From JAISFI01 sp031553775 (GTDB lineage: Bacteria > Bacteroidota > Bacteroidia > Bacteroidales > Azobacteroidaceae), in contig JAVBLA010000006.1 of the NCBI GenBank assembly GCA_031553775.1, positions 1 through 61,205 of the forward strand: a stretch of 61,205 nucleotides of DNA, given 5' to 3'. The translations under genes were made by a program, and so were the position numbers. The notes below the pieces were generated by a model, which was not told the origin of the DNA, did no database searches, and saw nothing but the letters and a program-made list of their open reading frames with translations. Numbering within the stretch: position 1 is the first letter of the stretch; each line of letters starts with the position of its first letter. Shown here one piece after another: positions 35,166 through 44,419 of the stretch.

Positions 35166-35921
35166 TTATGGAAACATATACCGCAATTTAATCGCAAACT
35201 CATTATTATAAGTACGCTCTTTTATTAACGGTTGAATATATTCTATAGATAAAGTAAGTGGAGGAAGAATTGAATATCCGAATTCAACATCCAGGGGAAG
35301 ATCGAATATTTCAGTATTGAAATCGTAGGTCCAGGTTGCATAATAACCTATATACCAGTTTTTTCCCCAATAATCGATATTCGGAACAATTCCCAATACA
35401 GAAATATGATCCCTGTCACTTGGGCCTGCATAATCAAACCGGTAGTCGACTCCTAATGTAATCGAACCCAATACATGGTTCGGTTCTCCCATGAAGTAAA
35501 CCATTCCTACTTCCGGTCTTACCTGCCACTTTCCCGCACCCAGTGCTTCATCGGTAGCAGTTGGAAATGTTAATTCCGCTCCATAACCTGCAAAGAATTT
35601 ATCATGAACAGGACTTGAATGGATATACCGGACTTTGACGTCCGACAAGCCAAAGACATCACCATTATCCGCTGTAGGGACTTCTAAACGAAGATGCGAA
35701 AAATTATCGAAAGTCTTTGTTGCCCGGAGAATATATGAATTAAGATATGCATCATTTTTCAGATTCAGACGGTCATACCTCGGCTGAATAAATGTAAAAT
35801 GATTATACGGATAAGGAAATGACTCAATAGTACGTCCGTAAGTTCTTCCGCTTTGAGCAGACACATTTAATACAGTTGCCGGCAGGAAGAATAAAAGTGC
35901 TAAGATGAGATTCTGTTTCAT
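35166..35921 (-). CDS. outer-membrane beta-barrel protein, MetA/phenol-transporter-like
   Basis: A 251-residue protein with signal peptide (start taken at 35921; MKQNLILALLFFLPATVLNVSAQ) and alternating strands with aromatic girdle residues, ending in F-P after KLRYMF, as in outer-membrane barrels. The pattern of strands (RLEVPT..., GYGAELTFPTATDE..., WQVRPEVGMVYFMG) resembles the MetA-type transporter/porin family, whose substrates are poorly known. Upstream codons to 35954 are not part of a signal peptide. The adjacent stretches (34869-35165 and 35922-36090) hold no gene that I can see. Confidence 0.7.
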   Translation of the reverse strand: MKQNLILALLFFLPATVLNVSAQSGRTYGRTIESFPYPYNHFTFIQPRYDRLNLKNDAYLNSYILRATKTFDNFSHLRLEVPTADNGDVFGLSDVKVRYIHSSPVHDKFFAGYGAELTFPTATDEALGAGKWQVRPEVGMVYFMGEPNHVLGSITLGVDYRFDYAGPSDRDHISVLGIVPNIDYWGKNWYIGYYATWTYDFNTEIFDLPLDVEFGYSILPPLTLSIEYIQPLIKERTYNNEFAIKLRYMFP

Positions 35922-36073
35922 AAACCTATTGTGTTTTCTTATAATAAAAAACAAAAATCAAAGCATTATGTTTATCCGGATAAATTAAACCTTGTAAAAC
36001 AATTGATTTTCAGCTTATCTAAAAATAAATATCCGGTCCAAACCTGAAAATATTATTTTTTTAGACCATGCGT

Positions 36074-36103
36074 TTGTTATTTCTCACAATTATTGTACAT
36101 TTG
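36074..36103 (+). promoter_or_regulatory. tRNA-Gln promoter
   Basis: TTG (36074-36076), exactly 19 bp, TACATTTG (36096-36103); 14 bp before the tRNA. Confidence 0.75.
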
Positions 36104-36117
36104 CAGTCTCAAAATAA

Positions 36118-36188
36118 TGTCTTGTGGTGTAATGGTAGCACATCGGATTCTGGTTCCGCTTGTCTGGGTTCGAGTCCTAGCAAGACAA
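36118..36188 (+). tRNA. tRNA-Gln (anticodon CTG)
   Basis: Acceptor stem TGTCTTG / CAAGACA, discriminator A, T-arm CTGGG-TTCGAGT-CCTAG, anticodon loop TTCTGGT giving CTG. 71 nt; the CCA is not encoded (CAA follows). Confidence 0.92.
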
Positions 36189-36197
36189 CAAGCAGAT

Positions 36198-36235
36198 AAA
36201 CGGTTGATTATCAGAAAGATGTTCAGCCGTTTTTG
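36198..36235 (+). terminator. tRNA-Gln terminator
   Basis: AAACGGTTGA / TCAGCCGTTT (36198-36207 with 36223-36232; 9 of 10 pairs) followed by T-rich sequence. Confidence 0.7.
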
Positions 36236-36298
36236 TTTTTTATTACACTTCGATTCAAATCAAAAGCAAGACAATAACACAATAAACCTATTTCTCCC

Positions 36299-37573
36299 AT
36301 GAAATGTTCATTATTTATTAAAAAGGCATATTTGTTACTTATCGTAATTTTTCCTTTGTATTCCATGCAGCTACGTGCAGCAACCGGTTCAATGACTATT
36401 GCAGAAACATCTGTTCCCGATTTGAGTGTAAACGCCTCCGGGGCCGGTTGGATATGGACAGCCGGTACAGCAACAATTTCTTTAACAGATACTTATACCG
36501 GCAAAAGCATTGCTATCAATTGTCTGTCAACAGACGTGGTCAACCTGAGCTATATGGGTAACATTTCAATTAGTAGTAATAGCGCTGACGCAATCTATTG
36601 TAATGGCTCTCTTAATATTGAAGGGGCTAATGGAACATTATCTTTTGCATATACCGGTAGCAATTACATGTTCAGTGCAATAACAACCATGGAGTTTTTA
36701 ACGGTTAGCAGTGGAAATACAAATATCACATGCTCAGCCTCATCTCGTACATCAGATAACTTTATCATCGGAAATGCTGCTGCAGTTTATGCCAGAAGAG
36801 GTTTTAATATTACAGGGAACAGTAATGTAACAATAAATGTTACAGGAAGTAATACACATGGCATCTACACGGAAGAAGGCGACCCGACAATTTCAACAAC
36901 CGGAGCAGTCACCACTAATGCAACAGGCATCGGATATCCTCTGGATATAACAAATGAGCATTATTTGACTATCAGTAATGGAACCGTAAATTTATCAAAC
37001 AACGACACTCCCGGTAATATGATATGGAGTAAACGCAGTGATTTCGGGTTCAAAATGACAGGAGGTGTTATAAAATATAACAACGGCATTCCTCCGGTCC
37101 TGACCTCTTTAGCTCCAAACTCCGGGACCGCCGCAGGAGGAACAGTTGTAACCTTAACGGGGACAGGGCTTAGCGGAGATCAAACCAAAGTAAAAGTTGG
37201 TGATACAGATGCTTCTGTCACAGATGGGAATACTACTCAAATTCAATTTACAACTCCTCAAGGAAACATAGGGGCAACCAATGTACTTGTTCAAGGAACC
37301 GGCGGAGTAAGTGTTTTCAAAGATGTTTTTACCTATACAAACGGCACTGGCATCGAAGATGAGATAGTGCAAAACAGCAGGGTATATGCACAAGGTAAAA
37401 ATATTATCATTAAAAACGTCGAACCTGGCAATTATCTGACCATAACAGATATTACAGGTAAAATAGTTGCCTATATTATTACCAAAAATCCGGAAACAAG
37501 CATATCGGTTGCTACAAGCGGCATGTATGTTGTGAGGGTATGCGGGCAAACAACGAAGGTGATTTGTAAATAA
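36299..37573 (+). CDS. secreted beta-helix-like protein with IPT/TIG domain and T9SS-like tail
   Basis: A 424-residue exported protein: signal peptide about 1-28 (LYSMQLRAA). A repetitive N/T/S-rich region (about 35-260: STDVVNLSYMGNISISSNSADAIYCNGSL...) fits a right-handed beta-helix such as the Cthe_2159-type carbohydrate-binding family. An IPT/TIG domain (about 263-345: PPVLTSLAPNSGTAAGGTVVTLTG) and a short T9SS-like C-terminal domain (about 355-424, ending TTKVICK) follow. It lies behind the tRNA-Gln terminator and I see no clear promoter box. Polygalacturonate or other anionic glycan binding is possible (family knowledge, unconfirmed). Confidence 0.75.
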   Translation: MKCSLFIKKAYLLLIVIFPLYSMQLRAATGSMTIAETSVPDLSVNASGAGWIWTAGTATISLTDTYTGKSIAINCLSTDVVNLSYMGNISISSNSADAIYCNGSLNIEGANGTLSFAYTGSNYMFSAITTMEFLTVSSGNTNITCSASSRTSDNFIIGNAAAVYARRGFNITGNSNVTINVTGSNTHGIYTEEGDPTISTTGAVTTNATGIGYPLDITNEHYLTISNGTVNLSNNDTPGNMIWSKRSDFGFKMTGGVIKYNNGIPPVLTSLAPNSGTAAGGTVVTLTGTGLSGDQTKVKVGDTDASVTDGNTTQIQFTTPQGNIGATNVLVQGTGGVSVFKDVFTYTNGTGIEDEIVQNSRVYAQGKNIIIKNVEPGNYLTITDITGKIVAYIITKNPETSISVATSGMYVVRVCGQTTKVICK

Positions 37574-37771
37574 ATGATGCAGATCAGACATATTCTTGAA
37601 ACCACATATATCTTCTTCAAAAACAGCCGATTGTTTTATTTTGTCTTTTAAATAAAGAAACTTCTTGAGAAAAGGCAGAAGTCAATCAGCAGCAAGTTTC
37701 CCAAGGTATTTTCATTGTCGATTAAAATAGTTAAATTGAAAATATAATCCTAAAGTCTATGGATTGATTCT

Positions 37772-37779
37772 TATCTTTG
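37772..37779 (+). promoter_or_regulatory. -7 box of tag
   Basis: TATCTTTG matches TAnnTTTG, 25 bp before the ATG at 37805. Confidence 0.5.
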
Positions 37780-37804
37780 TTACTTTAATCAAACATATTA
37801 TATA

Positions 37805-38374
37805 ATGAGTAACGAGAAAAATGTAATACGTTGTGGGTGGTGCAAAGATGATCCGGAATACATCCGGTACCATGATGAAGAATGGGGCAGGGAAGTAACC
37901 GATGACCGGATATTATTTGAATTTTTGATCCTGGAGAGTGCACAAGCAGGTTTGAGTTGGATAACGATACTGAGACGAAGGGATGCATACCGGAAAGCCT
38001 TTGCCGGTTATGATGCGGAAAAGGTTGCAGTTTTCACGGAGGAAGATGTAGAAAGACTGATGCAGGATGCCGGTATTATCCGGAACCGGAATAAAATTTG
38101 CTCTACCATTTCAAATGCCCGGTGTTTCCTTGCTGTTCAAAAAGAATCCGGCAGCTTTTCCAACTATCTGAAATCTTTTTTGCCGGAAGGAAAACCGGTT
38201 GTTAATAATTGGAAAACATTGGCAGATGTTCCGGCGTCTACTCCCCTTTCGGATGCCATCAGTAAGGATATGAAAAAGCGAGGATTCCGGTTTTTCGGGA
38301 CAACGATATGCTATGCTTATTTGCAAGCAATCGGTTGTGTAAATGATCATATTGCAGATTGTACATTCAGATAA
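37805..38374 (+). CDS. tag: DNA-3-methyladenine glycosylase I
   Basis: A 189-residue base-excision repair enzyme removing 3-methyladenine from DNA. The zinc and fold signatures are present: RCGWCKDDPEYIRYHDEEWG at residues 9-28 (first Cys and His ligands), LILESAQAGLSW (about 41-52) with the catalytic-region Glu, and FRFFGTTICYAYLQAIGCVNDH near the C-terminus with the remaining His and Cys ligands. Full length for the family. The next gene starts 7 bp after its stop. Confidence 0.95.
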   Translation: MSNEKNVIRCGWCKDDPEYIRYHDEEWGREVTDDRILFEFLILESAQAGLSWITILRRRDAYRKAFAGYDAEKVAVFTEEDVERLMQDAGIIRNRNKICSTISNARCFLAVQKESGSFSNYLKSFLPEGKPVVNNWKTLADVPASTPLSDAISKDMKKRGFRFFGTTICYAYLQAIGCVNDHIADCTFR

Positions 38375-38381
38375 TCCAAAA

Positions 38382-38963
38382 ATGAAATCCGAAAAAGAAA
38401 AAATGTTGGCCGGCGAAATGTATGACCCAGGCGACAAAGAACTGATTACCCGTTGGCATGAGGCAAAAAAGTTCATGAAAGAATACAATCAGGCAGATTC
38501 TACCGATCGTGAATTACTGGATAAAATTCTTTCCCGGCTACTCGGTTCAAAAGGAGACAATTTATGGATATCTGCTCCATTTTTCGTAGATTATGGTGAA
38601 AATATCCATATAGGCAACAATTGTGAGATCAATATGAATTGTGTTTTTCTGGACTGTAACAAAATTACGATCGGAGATTATTGTGGTATCGGTCCCAACG
38701 TGCAGATTTATGCGGTTACACATCCTGTCCTGCCGGAGGAGAGGCTTTCTCCATCTGATGGAGACGGATTCCCTTTCTGGAAATCGTACACTGCCCCGGT
38801 AACAATAGGCAATAATGTATGGATTGGGGGAGGTTCTGTTATCCTGCCCGGAGTATGTATTGGGGATAATACTACCATCGGGGCTGGAAGTGTCGTTACA
38901 AAGTCAATTCCCTCCAATTGTCTGGCAGTAGGTAATCCTTGCCGTGTAGTCAGGCAATTGTAA
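38382..38963 (+). CDS. maltose/galactoside-type O-acetyltransferase (LacA/Maa family)
   Basis: A 193-residue left-handed beta-helix acetyltransferase. An N-terminal helical Maa-type domain (KEKMLAGEMYDPGDKEL) is followed by hexapeptide repeats (about 80-185: IGNNCEIN, ITIGDYCGIGPN, VTIGNNVWIGGGSVILPGV, CIGDNTTIGAGSVVTKSIP). The catalytic histidine is in YAVTHPV. It should transfer acetyl from acetyl-CoA to a sugar. ATG 38382 gives the conventional N-terminus and follows tag by 7 bp; an in-frame ATG at 38343 overlaps tag. Confidence 0.92.
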   Translation: MKSEKEKMLAGEMYDPGDKELITRWHEAKKFMKEYNQADSTDRELLDKILSRLLGSKGDNLWISAPFFVDYGENIHIGNNCEINMNCVFLDCNKITIGDYCGIGPNVQIYAVTHPVLPEERLSPSDGDGFPFWKSYTAPVTIGNNVWIGGGSVILPGVCIGDNTTIGAGSVVTKSIPSNCLAVGNPCRVVRQL

Positions 38964-39035
38964 ATCCATGCAATTCAGGACCGGCACTCATCATCATCGA
39001 GCCCAATTCAAGAATCGCGAATATAGCATTTAAAT

Positions 39036-39536
39036 TTATTTTTTACATTTAGCAGTAATTTTTTCTATCCTGAGGGTAAAAGTAAGGGTACGGTTGAACG
39101 ATTTTTCCATATACACTTTCCCCAATTCCAGGTGTTCCGGGCAATACTTTTCGACTAATTTTTGTAAGACCTCGCGTTTGTCCTCATCAGAAGGAAAAAT
39201 ATCGGCTTTCCCGAATACGATTACGCTTTCGTATAAAGTAGTGAATTTTTCACTGATTGGTTTTGTATTGCCAACCACACAAAAAGAGACTTTATTATTC
39301 CGTTTGAGGTTTTCCAGCTTATGACCTTCAGGTGCACAATGAAAATAAATAATATTTTTCTCTTTATCATAAGCATAGCTGATAGGAATCCCGTAAGCAT
39401 AACCATCCAGGCTTTCACCCAAACTTAAAAAACCATATTCGGAAGTCTGCAGCAGCTCAATAGCCCGGCCGGCCGGTAAAATCCGGTCTTGTCTCCGGAT
39501 AGTATCAGATGAATAAATCTCTTCCATGACAGGCAA
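39036..39536 (-). CDS. pyridoxamine 5'-phosphate oxidase-family flavoprotein (NimA/B-like)
   Basis: A 166-residue split-barrel FMN protein. Visible blocks: R-x-D/L-ILPAGRAIELLQTSEYGFLSL, GIPISYAYD, IYFHCAPEGHKLENLKRNNKVSF and a C-terminal TLRIEKITAK strand, matching the group that contains 5-nitroimidazole-resistance (Nim) and related flavin reductases. Resistance cannot be inferred from this alone. An alternative start is Met4 at 39527. It lies 10 bp downstream of the carboxymuconolactone-decarboxylase-family gene on the same strand. Confidence 0.85.
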   Translation of the reverse strand: MPVMEEIYSSDTIRRQDRILPAGRAIELLQTSEYGFLSLGESLDGYAYGIPISYAYDKEKNIIYFHCAPEGHKLENLKRNNKVSFCVVGNTKPISEKFTTLYESVIVFGKADIFPSDEDKREVLQKLVEKYCPEHLELGKVYMEKSFNRTLTFTLRIEKITAKCKK

Positions 39537-39546
39537 ATTGAATCAA

Positions 39547-39861
39547 TCAACAGTTATCGTATGCTTCCAGCGCAGCTCCCAGACAACTGGCAATACCTTT
39601 TATTCCACAAACAGTGGTAGTCATAACAATAGCTTCTTTCAGTTCATCACGGGTAGCGCCTGTTTTTTTAGCCATGGGAACATGGGCCGTAACTGCAGTT
39701 GTTTCTCCCTGTGAGGCCCTGATAGCAATATAAATCAACTGTTTCACTTTGGGTTCCAGCGCTGGCATGCTGCTGACAGACTGAATAAGTGCTCCGAATG
39801 CATTAGCTACTTCCGGAGCTTCATCATGGAATAACTCCATCAGGTTTCTTTTGTTTGCCAT
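39547..39861 (-). CDS. carboxymuconolactone decarboxylase-family (AhpD-like) protein
   Basis: A 104-residue all-helical protein of the CMD fold (LEPKVKQLIYIAIRASQGE... HVPMAKKTGATRDELKEAI). The AhpD redox pair CxxC before the histidine is absent (TTAVTAHVP), so peroxidase-type thiol chemistry is unlikely. Two cysteines lie further on (VCGIKGIASC). It probably forms an operon with the PNPOx-like gene that follows after 10 bp. Substrate unknown. Confidence 0.85.
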   Translation of the reverse strand: MANKRNLMELFHDEAPEVANAFGALIQSVSSMPALEPKVKQLIYIAIRASQGETTAVTAHVPMAKKTGATRDELKEAIVMTTTVCGIKGIASCLGAALEAYDNC

Positions 39862-39902
39862 AATGTTTGATTTTTATGAATGAAGACTCTTTTATTCTAT
39901 CT

Positions 39903-40799
39903 TTATGGTGTATAAACCGTTTCCTTTTCCCGGGACGAATAAGCGGTAAAAAAGCCAAGTGCAGACCCATTTCCCCGGGTGCACCGGATATTTGTTTTAA
40001 CATTGGCCGGGGGACCGCTGAACATTGGTATAGTACCTCTGACCTCACTTTGAGCTTCTTCTATAAAATCGGCATATGCTTTGGTGATTGCATCTATCCG
40101 CAATATAACCTTATCTCCCGGTTTCAATACACTTTTTTCTTTTTCCTGGTCTAAATAAAAACATGCCAGGTTTTCTATATTTCGCGTTTTGATATATTTA
40201 TCACCGAATAATTCAAAATGTTTCAAAGAATCGTTCACGATTTCTCCATTCCGGTAAGCATGCATACTGAAATAATTCTGATCGTCCTGCTGTTTTTGCG
40301 GCAAAGTTCCGGTAACACGAATTTCTACCACTTCGTCTATTCTTGAGTTAGATGCCAATGTAATAGTATCCATTTCTGCAGCAAGGGGTAAGTAAGAAGA
40401 AGCTTCATATGTTTCGGAAATTCCATCATTGTTGAAATCAACAATCACTTTCAAGCTGTAGGTTTTCCCTTCCTCGCCTCTTACATTATCTTCGGTTTGA
40501 TATACTCCGTTGCCCTTATACGTCAGGAAAAAATCGATCCCGTCTTCCGAAGAGATCGTTACTTGTGCGTCGGCAATACTTCCCGGTTTGGTAGTGGCGA
40601 AATATCCGGTGGATTGGGAGATGGTAATGGTATGCGCCTTGGTCTCCGTAGTAATATAGCCATAAATTACCAGTTGGGGAGGAGCATCATCAGTATTAAT
40701 ATCGATCCGCTCGGTACAGGATACAAAAATCATGAAAAATACGATATACAGGATATTGATCGGTTTCATGCAACTGATATTCAGAAATATTCGTTTCAT
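39903..40799 (-). CDS. DUF4249 lipoprotein paired with the TonB receptor
   Basis: A 298-residue (or 288 from Met11 at 40769) outer-membrane lipoprotein: lipobox IFVSC followed by TERIDINTDDAPPQLVIYGYITTE, the typical DUF4249 opening, then beta-rich domains. In Bacteroidota DUF4249 proteins lie directly downstream of a TonB-dependent receptor, as here with a 6-bp gap, and are thought to serve as its surface lid or binding partner. Ligand unknown; genes of this type are not the SusD fold. Confidence 0.85.
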   Translation of the reverse strand: MKRIFLNISCMKPINILYIVFFMIFVSCTERIDINTDDAPPQLVIYGYITTETKAHTITISQSTGYFATTKPGSIADAQVTISSEDGIDFFLTYKGNGVYQTEDNVRGEEGKTYSLKVIVDFNNDGISETYEASSYLPLAAEMDTITLASNSRIDEVVEIRVTGTLPQKQQDDQNYFSMHAYRNGEIVNDSLKHFELFGDKYIKTRNIENLACFYLDQEKEKSVLKPGDKVILRIDAITKAYADFIEEAQSEVRGTIPMFSGPPANVKTNIRCTRGNGSALGFFTAYSSREKETVYTP

Positions 40800-40805
40800 A
40801 TCTTT

Positions 40806-43148
40806 TTAGAAAGTAAAGTTATAAGTAATGGACGGAACAAAAGTAAACAGGTAAATCATTTCCGCATACGAAGTATCCGGTTGATTATCTTCCTGCCGGA
40901 ATAAGATAGTCCAGGGGTTTTTCCTTCCATAAGCATTATACAGTGAGAAATTTAATTCGCTTTGGAAACGTTTTTTAGGATCGGACAGCTTCCATGTGGC
41001 CGATAAATCCATCCGGTGGTAATCCGGATAGCGATATTCGTTTCGTTTGGAATAAAGAGGAACATAAGTGTCTTCTATCAGATAGCGTCCGGTAGGATAA
41101 GTCACCGGAGTTCCGCTGGCATATACCCAGTTTCCGGAAATACTCCATTTGGGAGAGATTTCATAATTGGCCACAATCGATATGTTATTCGGTTTATCGT
41201 AAGGAGAACGATACCATTCGTTTTGGTTGACTTCATCTACCTGTCGTTTGGCTTTAGAGAAAGTATAGCTGATCCATCCGCTGAGCTTTCCGGTATTTTT
41301 GCGCAACATTAACTCCACTCCATATGCTTTTCCTTTCCCGAAACGAAGTTCCTGATCGAGGTTATCATTCATCACCAGTTGGGCATGGTCTTTGAAATCC
41401 ACCACATTTTGCATGTTTTTATAATACAACTCTACGGAAGCTTCATACATATTGTCGTTAAAGTTACGGAAGTAACCGATTGCATACTGGTCGCACAACT
41501 GGGGTTTCACGTTTTGCGAAGCCTGGAACCAGACATCTAAAGGCGAGCCGGCCGCAGAATTAGATGCCAATTGTATATATTGTGCCGTCCTTGAGTAACT
41601 TGCCTTTACAGAATGTATATCGTTAAAACGATATGTGGCACCTACCCGCGGTTCAAACTGTCCCTGGCTATTGTAGAATTTCCCTTTAGAATAACGGGTC
41701 GAATCTGTTACCGTATAATCCGTCAGGTAGTATATTTCTTCTCCATTGGCGATATTCTGGAACAATGAATAACGCAATCCGTATTTTAGAGTGAGTTTAT
41801 CTTCTATAGTTGTTTCATTACTCATATACAGGGCATGCTCCAATGCGTATTCCCGGGGCTGACTAACATCTGCGAAAATAGAATTCTCCCCGACACCGCC
41901 TCCTTCTCCCGGAACAAAATTATGATAAAGGGCATTATAGCCGAATAGTAACTTATTCGACGGATTGAAATGATAAGCAAAATCGGCTTTGAAACCGTAG
42001 TCCTGCATTTTAGACCTCCATTCTATAGACATCTGGTCATCAATACTATTCTTCAACTTATAGTCGTAGAAACTACCGATTAATGTAAAATTAGAGAAGA
42101 GTTTCGGGGTAAAAATATGGTTCCAGCGGGTAGTGAATGTCTTGTTCCCGAACGACATGCCAAAAAATTCATTGGAGGTATTATCCCGTCCGAAATAGCC
42201 TGCAAAATACAAGCGGTTGTTATCATTGATACGATAGTTTAATTTGGCGTTCATATCATAAAAATATAAACTGGCATTCCTCACATCCGGATCGTTAGAC
42301 ATCATCAGGAAGAGGTCGGCATAGGTACGGCGACCGGAAACAAGATAGGTAAGTTTCTCCGAACCCAAGGGTCCTTCCAGTGTCAGCCGGCTGGAGATAG
42401 TACCGATTCCGCCTGTTCCGGAAAAACGCTGGTTGTTTCCATCCTTGGTGCGGACATCCATCAGTGAAGCGAGCCGGCCGCCAAAAGTAGCCGGGATATC
42501 TCCTTTATATAAAGTCACATCTTTCAGGGCATCGTTATTAAAAACAGAGAAAAAACCCATGAGGTGTGAGGCACTGTATACTGTTGCTTCATCGAGCAGA
42601 ATAAGATTCTGGTCGTAACCGCCGCCTCTCACACTGAAACCTGAAGTTCCTTCGGAAGTAGACTGTACTCCCGGAAGAAGCTGAATCGCCTTAATTACGT
42701 CTACTTCTCCCATCAGGGCCGGAACTTTTTTAATGGTTTTGGCGGATAGTTTTTCTACACTCATTTCCGGTTTGGAAACATTGGCATTTTTCCGTTCACT
42801 TGTAACTATTACTTCCGATAATTCATTGATTGCCGGTTCCAGACTGATATTCAATTTTTCGTTAGCCTGTAAGTCAATATCCCGTTCTTGTGTAACATAA
42901 CCTGTGTAAGAAAAATGTATTTTATAATTTCCCTGAGGCAATGTCAGAGAATAAAAGCCATAAGCATTGGTGGTAACTCCTGTTTTAGTATCGCGGATGG
43001 AAACCATGGCCCCGATCAGGTCTTCTCCATTACTTTTATCTGTTACATTGCCGCTGATGGTAAAATTTTTAATTTCTGCAGATAAGTTAAAGCAATAAAA
43101 AGAGATTAAAAACAGAATGATTAGCAATTGCCGGTTAGTTCTGATCAT
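40806..43148 (-). CDS. TonB-dependent outer-membrane receptor with carboxypeptidase-like N-domain
   Basis: A 780-residue SusC-unlike TonB receptor. Signal peptide about 1-24; CarboxypepD-regulatory-like beta domain (about 28-110: ISGNVTDKSNGEDLIGAMVSI... IHFSYTGYVTQ); plug (about 125-235: LLPGVQSTSEGTSGFSVRGGG... LYKGDIPATFGGRLAS); and a 22-stranded barrel to the C-terminal aromatic YNFTF. It should import a ligand using the TonB-ExbBD system. It is first in a minus-strand cluster with DUF4249 (6 bp), CMD and PNPOx genes. The ligand is unknown. Confidence 0.92.
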   Translation of the reverse strand: MIRTNRQLLIILFLISFYCFNLSAEIKNFTISGNVTDKSNGEDLIGAMVSIRDTKTGVTTNAYGFYSLTLPQGNYKIHFSYTGYVTQERDIDLQANEKLNISLEPAINELSEVIVTSERKNANVSKPEMSVEKLSAKTIKKVPALMGEVDVIKAIQLLPGVQSTSEGTSGFSVRGGGYDQNLILLDEATVYSASHLMGFFSVFNNDALKDVTLYKGDIPATFGGRLASLMDVRTKDGNNQRFSGTGGIGTISSRLTLEGPLGSEKLTYLVSGRRTYADLFLMMSNDPDVRNASLYFYDMNAKLNYRINDNNRLYFAGYFGRDNTSNEFFGMSFGNKTFTTRWNHIFTPKLFSNFTLIGSFYDYKLKNSIDDQMSIEWRSKMQDYGFKADFAYHFNPSNKLLFGYNALYHNFVPGEGGGVGENSIFADVSQPREYALEHALYMSNETTIEDKLTLKYGLRYSLFQNIANGEEIYYLTDYTVTDSTRYSKGKFYNSQGQFEPRVGATYRFNDIHSVKASYSRTAQYIQLASNSAAGSPLDVWFQASQNVKPQLCDQYAIGYFRNFNDNMYEASVELYYKNMQNVVDFKDHAQLVMNDNLDQELRFGKGKAYGVELMLRKNTGKLSGWISYTFSKAKRQVDEVNQNEWYRSPYDKPNNISIVANYEISPKWSISGNWVYASGTPVTYPTGRYLIEDTYVPLYSKRNEYRYPDYHRMDLSATWKLSDPKKRFQSELNFSLYNAYGRKNPWTILFRQEDNQPDTSYAEMIYLFTFVPSITYNFTF

Positions 43149-43172
43149 AGATGTAATTTTTCAATTCGGGGG

Positions 43173-43180
43173 CAAATGTA
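43173..43180 (-). promoter_or_regulatory. -7 box of the TonB receptor gene
   Basis: The minus strand reads TACATTTG, 24 bp before the start codon at 43148. No good -33 box. Confidence 0.5.
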
Positions 43181-43271
43181 TGACAAAAAATATACAGGAC
43201 GTAGAAATCAGGACGTAAAACGGTTTTTTTATGGAAAATCAGTGTTTTTGTATATTTTTTTACATGCGATA

Positions 43272-44231
43272 TTATAGCCATTTATTGTCTTTATACCACT
43301 TCACACAGGTGTCTATCCCCTGTTTTAAGTCGTATTCGGGAGAAAATGACAAATCTTCGAGTATATCCGTTACATTGCAGGTCCAATCCCGTTGTTTCAT
43401 TATAATATATTTGTCCCTGTTTAGTGTAGAGGGTTTTCCGGTCAGTTTAGATAAACTTTCAGCCAGAACGGAGATCAGATATAGCAGCCATAAGGGAACT
43501 TTTACCCTCAGGACAAACTTTTTTCCGAGAGATTCTTTAACTATTTGTGTATATTCTTTGTCAGTATATACTTTCCCATCGGTAACAGGATAGATTTTTC
43601 CGGAAAAAGGACTTTCCAATGCCAGGAATACCGCTTTAACCAAATCTGTAACATAGATAAAAGTAAGGTGTTGTTCTTTGAACCCGGCAGCAACATCCAA
43701 TCCCGATTGCACGGTTTTTATCATCAGGAAATAATCTTTTTCCCGGGGACCATACACTCCAGTCGGACGCATGATGATAGAATGCATATCCTTCTTCGAT
43801 AGCAGGTATTCTTCCGCCTTCAATTTACTTTGTCCGTATTTTGTTCCCGGATAACAGGCACTGAGACTGCTCATCAGGATAAACTTTTCGGGAACGTAGC
43901 CGGTTTCCTCTAAACAATCGATCAGATTGGCCGTATATTGGTAATTGATCCGGTCGAAATCGGACGGATCCAGGCATTTGGTGACTCCCGCATTATGGAC
44001 GATGTAATCCCATTTCCCCTGTTGCATGCCATGTGTCCGGATCTGTTCATTCAAACGGTTTTTATCTGAATAGCAGAGATCGATAAAATGGATACGATCG
44101 TCTTTCAGAAAAGATTTATCACTGGAAGAACGCACTCCCGCCCAGGTTTCATATCCTTTTTCCAAGGCTTTCTCTACCAGGAAACTGCCGATAAAACCAC
44201 TTGCTCCGGTAATAAGGATTTTCTTTGCCAT
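43272..44231 (-). CDS. NAD(P)-dependent epimerase/dehydratase-family protein
   Basis: A 319-residue extended-SDR protein. Rossmann motif ITGASGFIGSFL (residues 6-17), catalytic Tyr-Lys in TKYGQSKLKAEEY with the Ser at SSLSACYPG upstream, and a PTGVYGPREKDYF substrate loop. It resembles nucleoside-diphosphate-sugar epimerases and 3-beta-HSD-type dehydrogenases; the exact substrate is not readable. A C-terminal hydrophobic segment (about 257-267, VPLWLLYLISVLA) may touch the membrane. Divergent from phosphofructokinase. Confidence 0.85.
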   Translation of the reverse strand: MAKKILITGASGFIGSFLVEKALEKGYETWAGVRSSSDKSFLKDDRIHFIDLCYSDKNRLNEQIRTHGMQQGKWDYIVHNAGVTKCLDPSDFDRINYQYTANLIDCLEETGYVPEKFILMSSLSACYPGTKYGQSKLKAEEYLLSKKDMHSIIMRPTGVYGPREKDYFLMIKTVQSGLDVAAGFKEQHLTFIYVTDLVKAVFLALESPFSGKIYPVTDGKVYTDKEYTQIVKESLGKKFVLRVKVPLWLLYLISVLAESLSKLTGKPSTLNRDKYIIMKQRDWTCNVTDILEDLSFSPEYDLKQGIDTCVKWYKDNKWL

Positions 44232-44250
44232 GCTCTGTATTTAAGGAGAG

Positions 44251-44258
44251 CAAATGTA
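44251..44258 (-). promoter_or_regulatory. -7 box of the epimerase-family gene
   Basis: The minus strand reads TACATTTG, 19 bp before the start codon at 44231. Confidence 0.5.
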
Positions 44259-44291
44259 CGAAAATATATTAATGTTTCTTACCGGATGAAT

Positions 44292-44320
44292 TTGAATTCC
44301 GGAGTTTTTTTGTAGATTTG
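44292..44320 (+). promoter_or_regulatory. phosphofructokinase promoter
   Basis: TTG (44292-44294), 18 bp, TAGATTTG (44313-44320), 99 bp upstream of the ATG used. Confidence 0.6.
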
Positions 44321-44419
44321 TACACACATAAAACCCAACGTTTTCGTTAAGCAATGAGCAGAAGCCAAATGCATTTGAATTATGCCATTGCGAGAAAACG
44401 ACTAAATTTATTGAACCAT

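Noticed and set aside
39036..39536. Nitroimidazole resistance (nim) gene
   Set aside because: The fold family matches, but resistance cannot be deduced from family membership.
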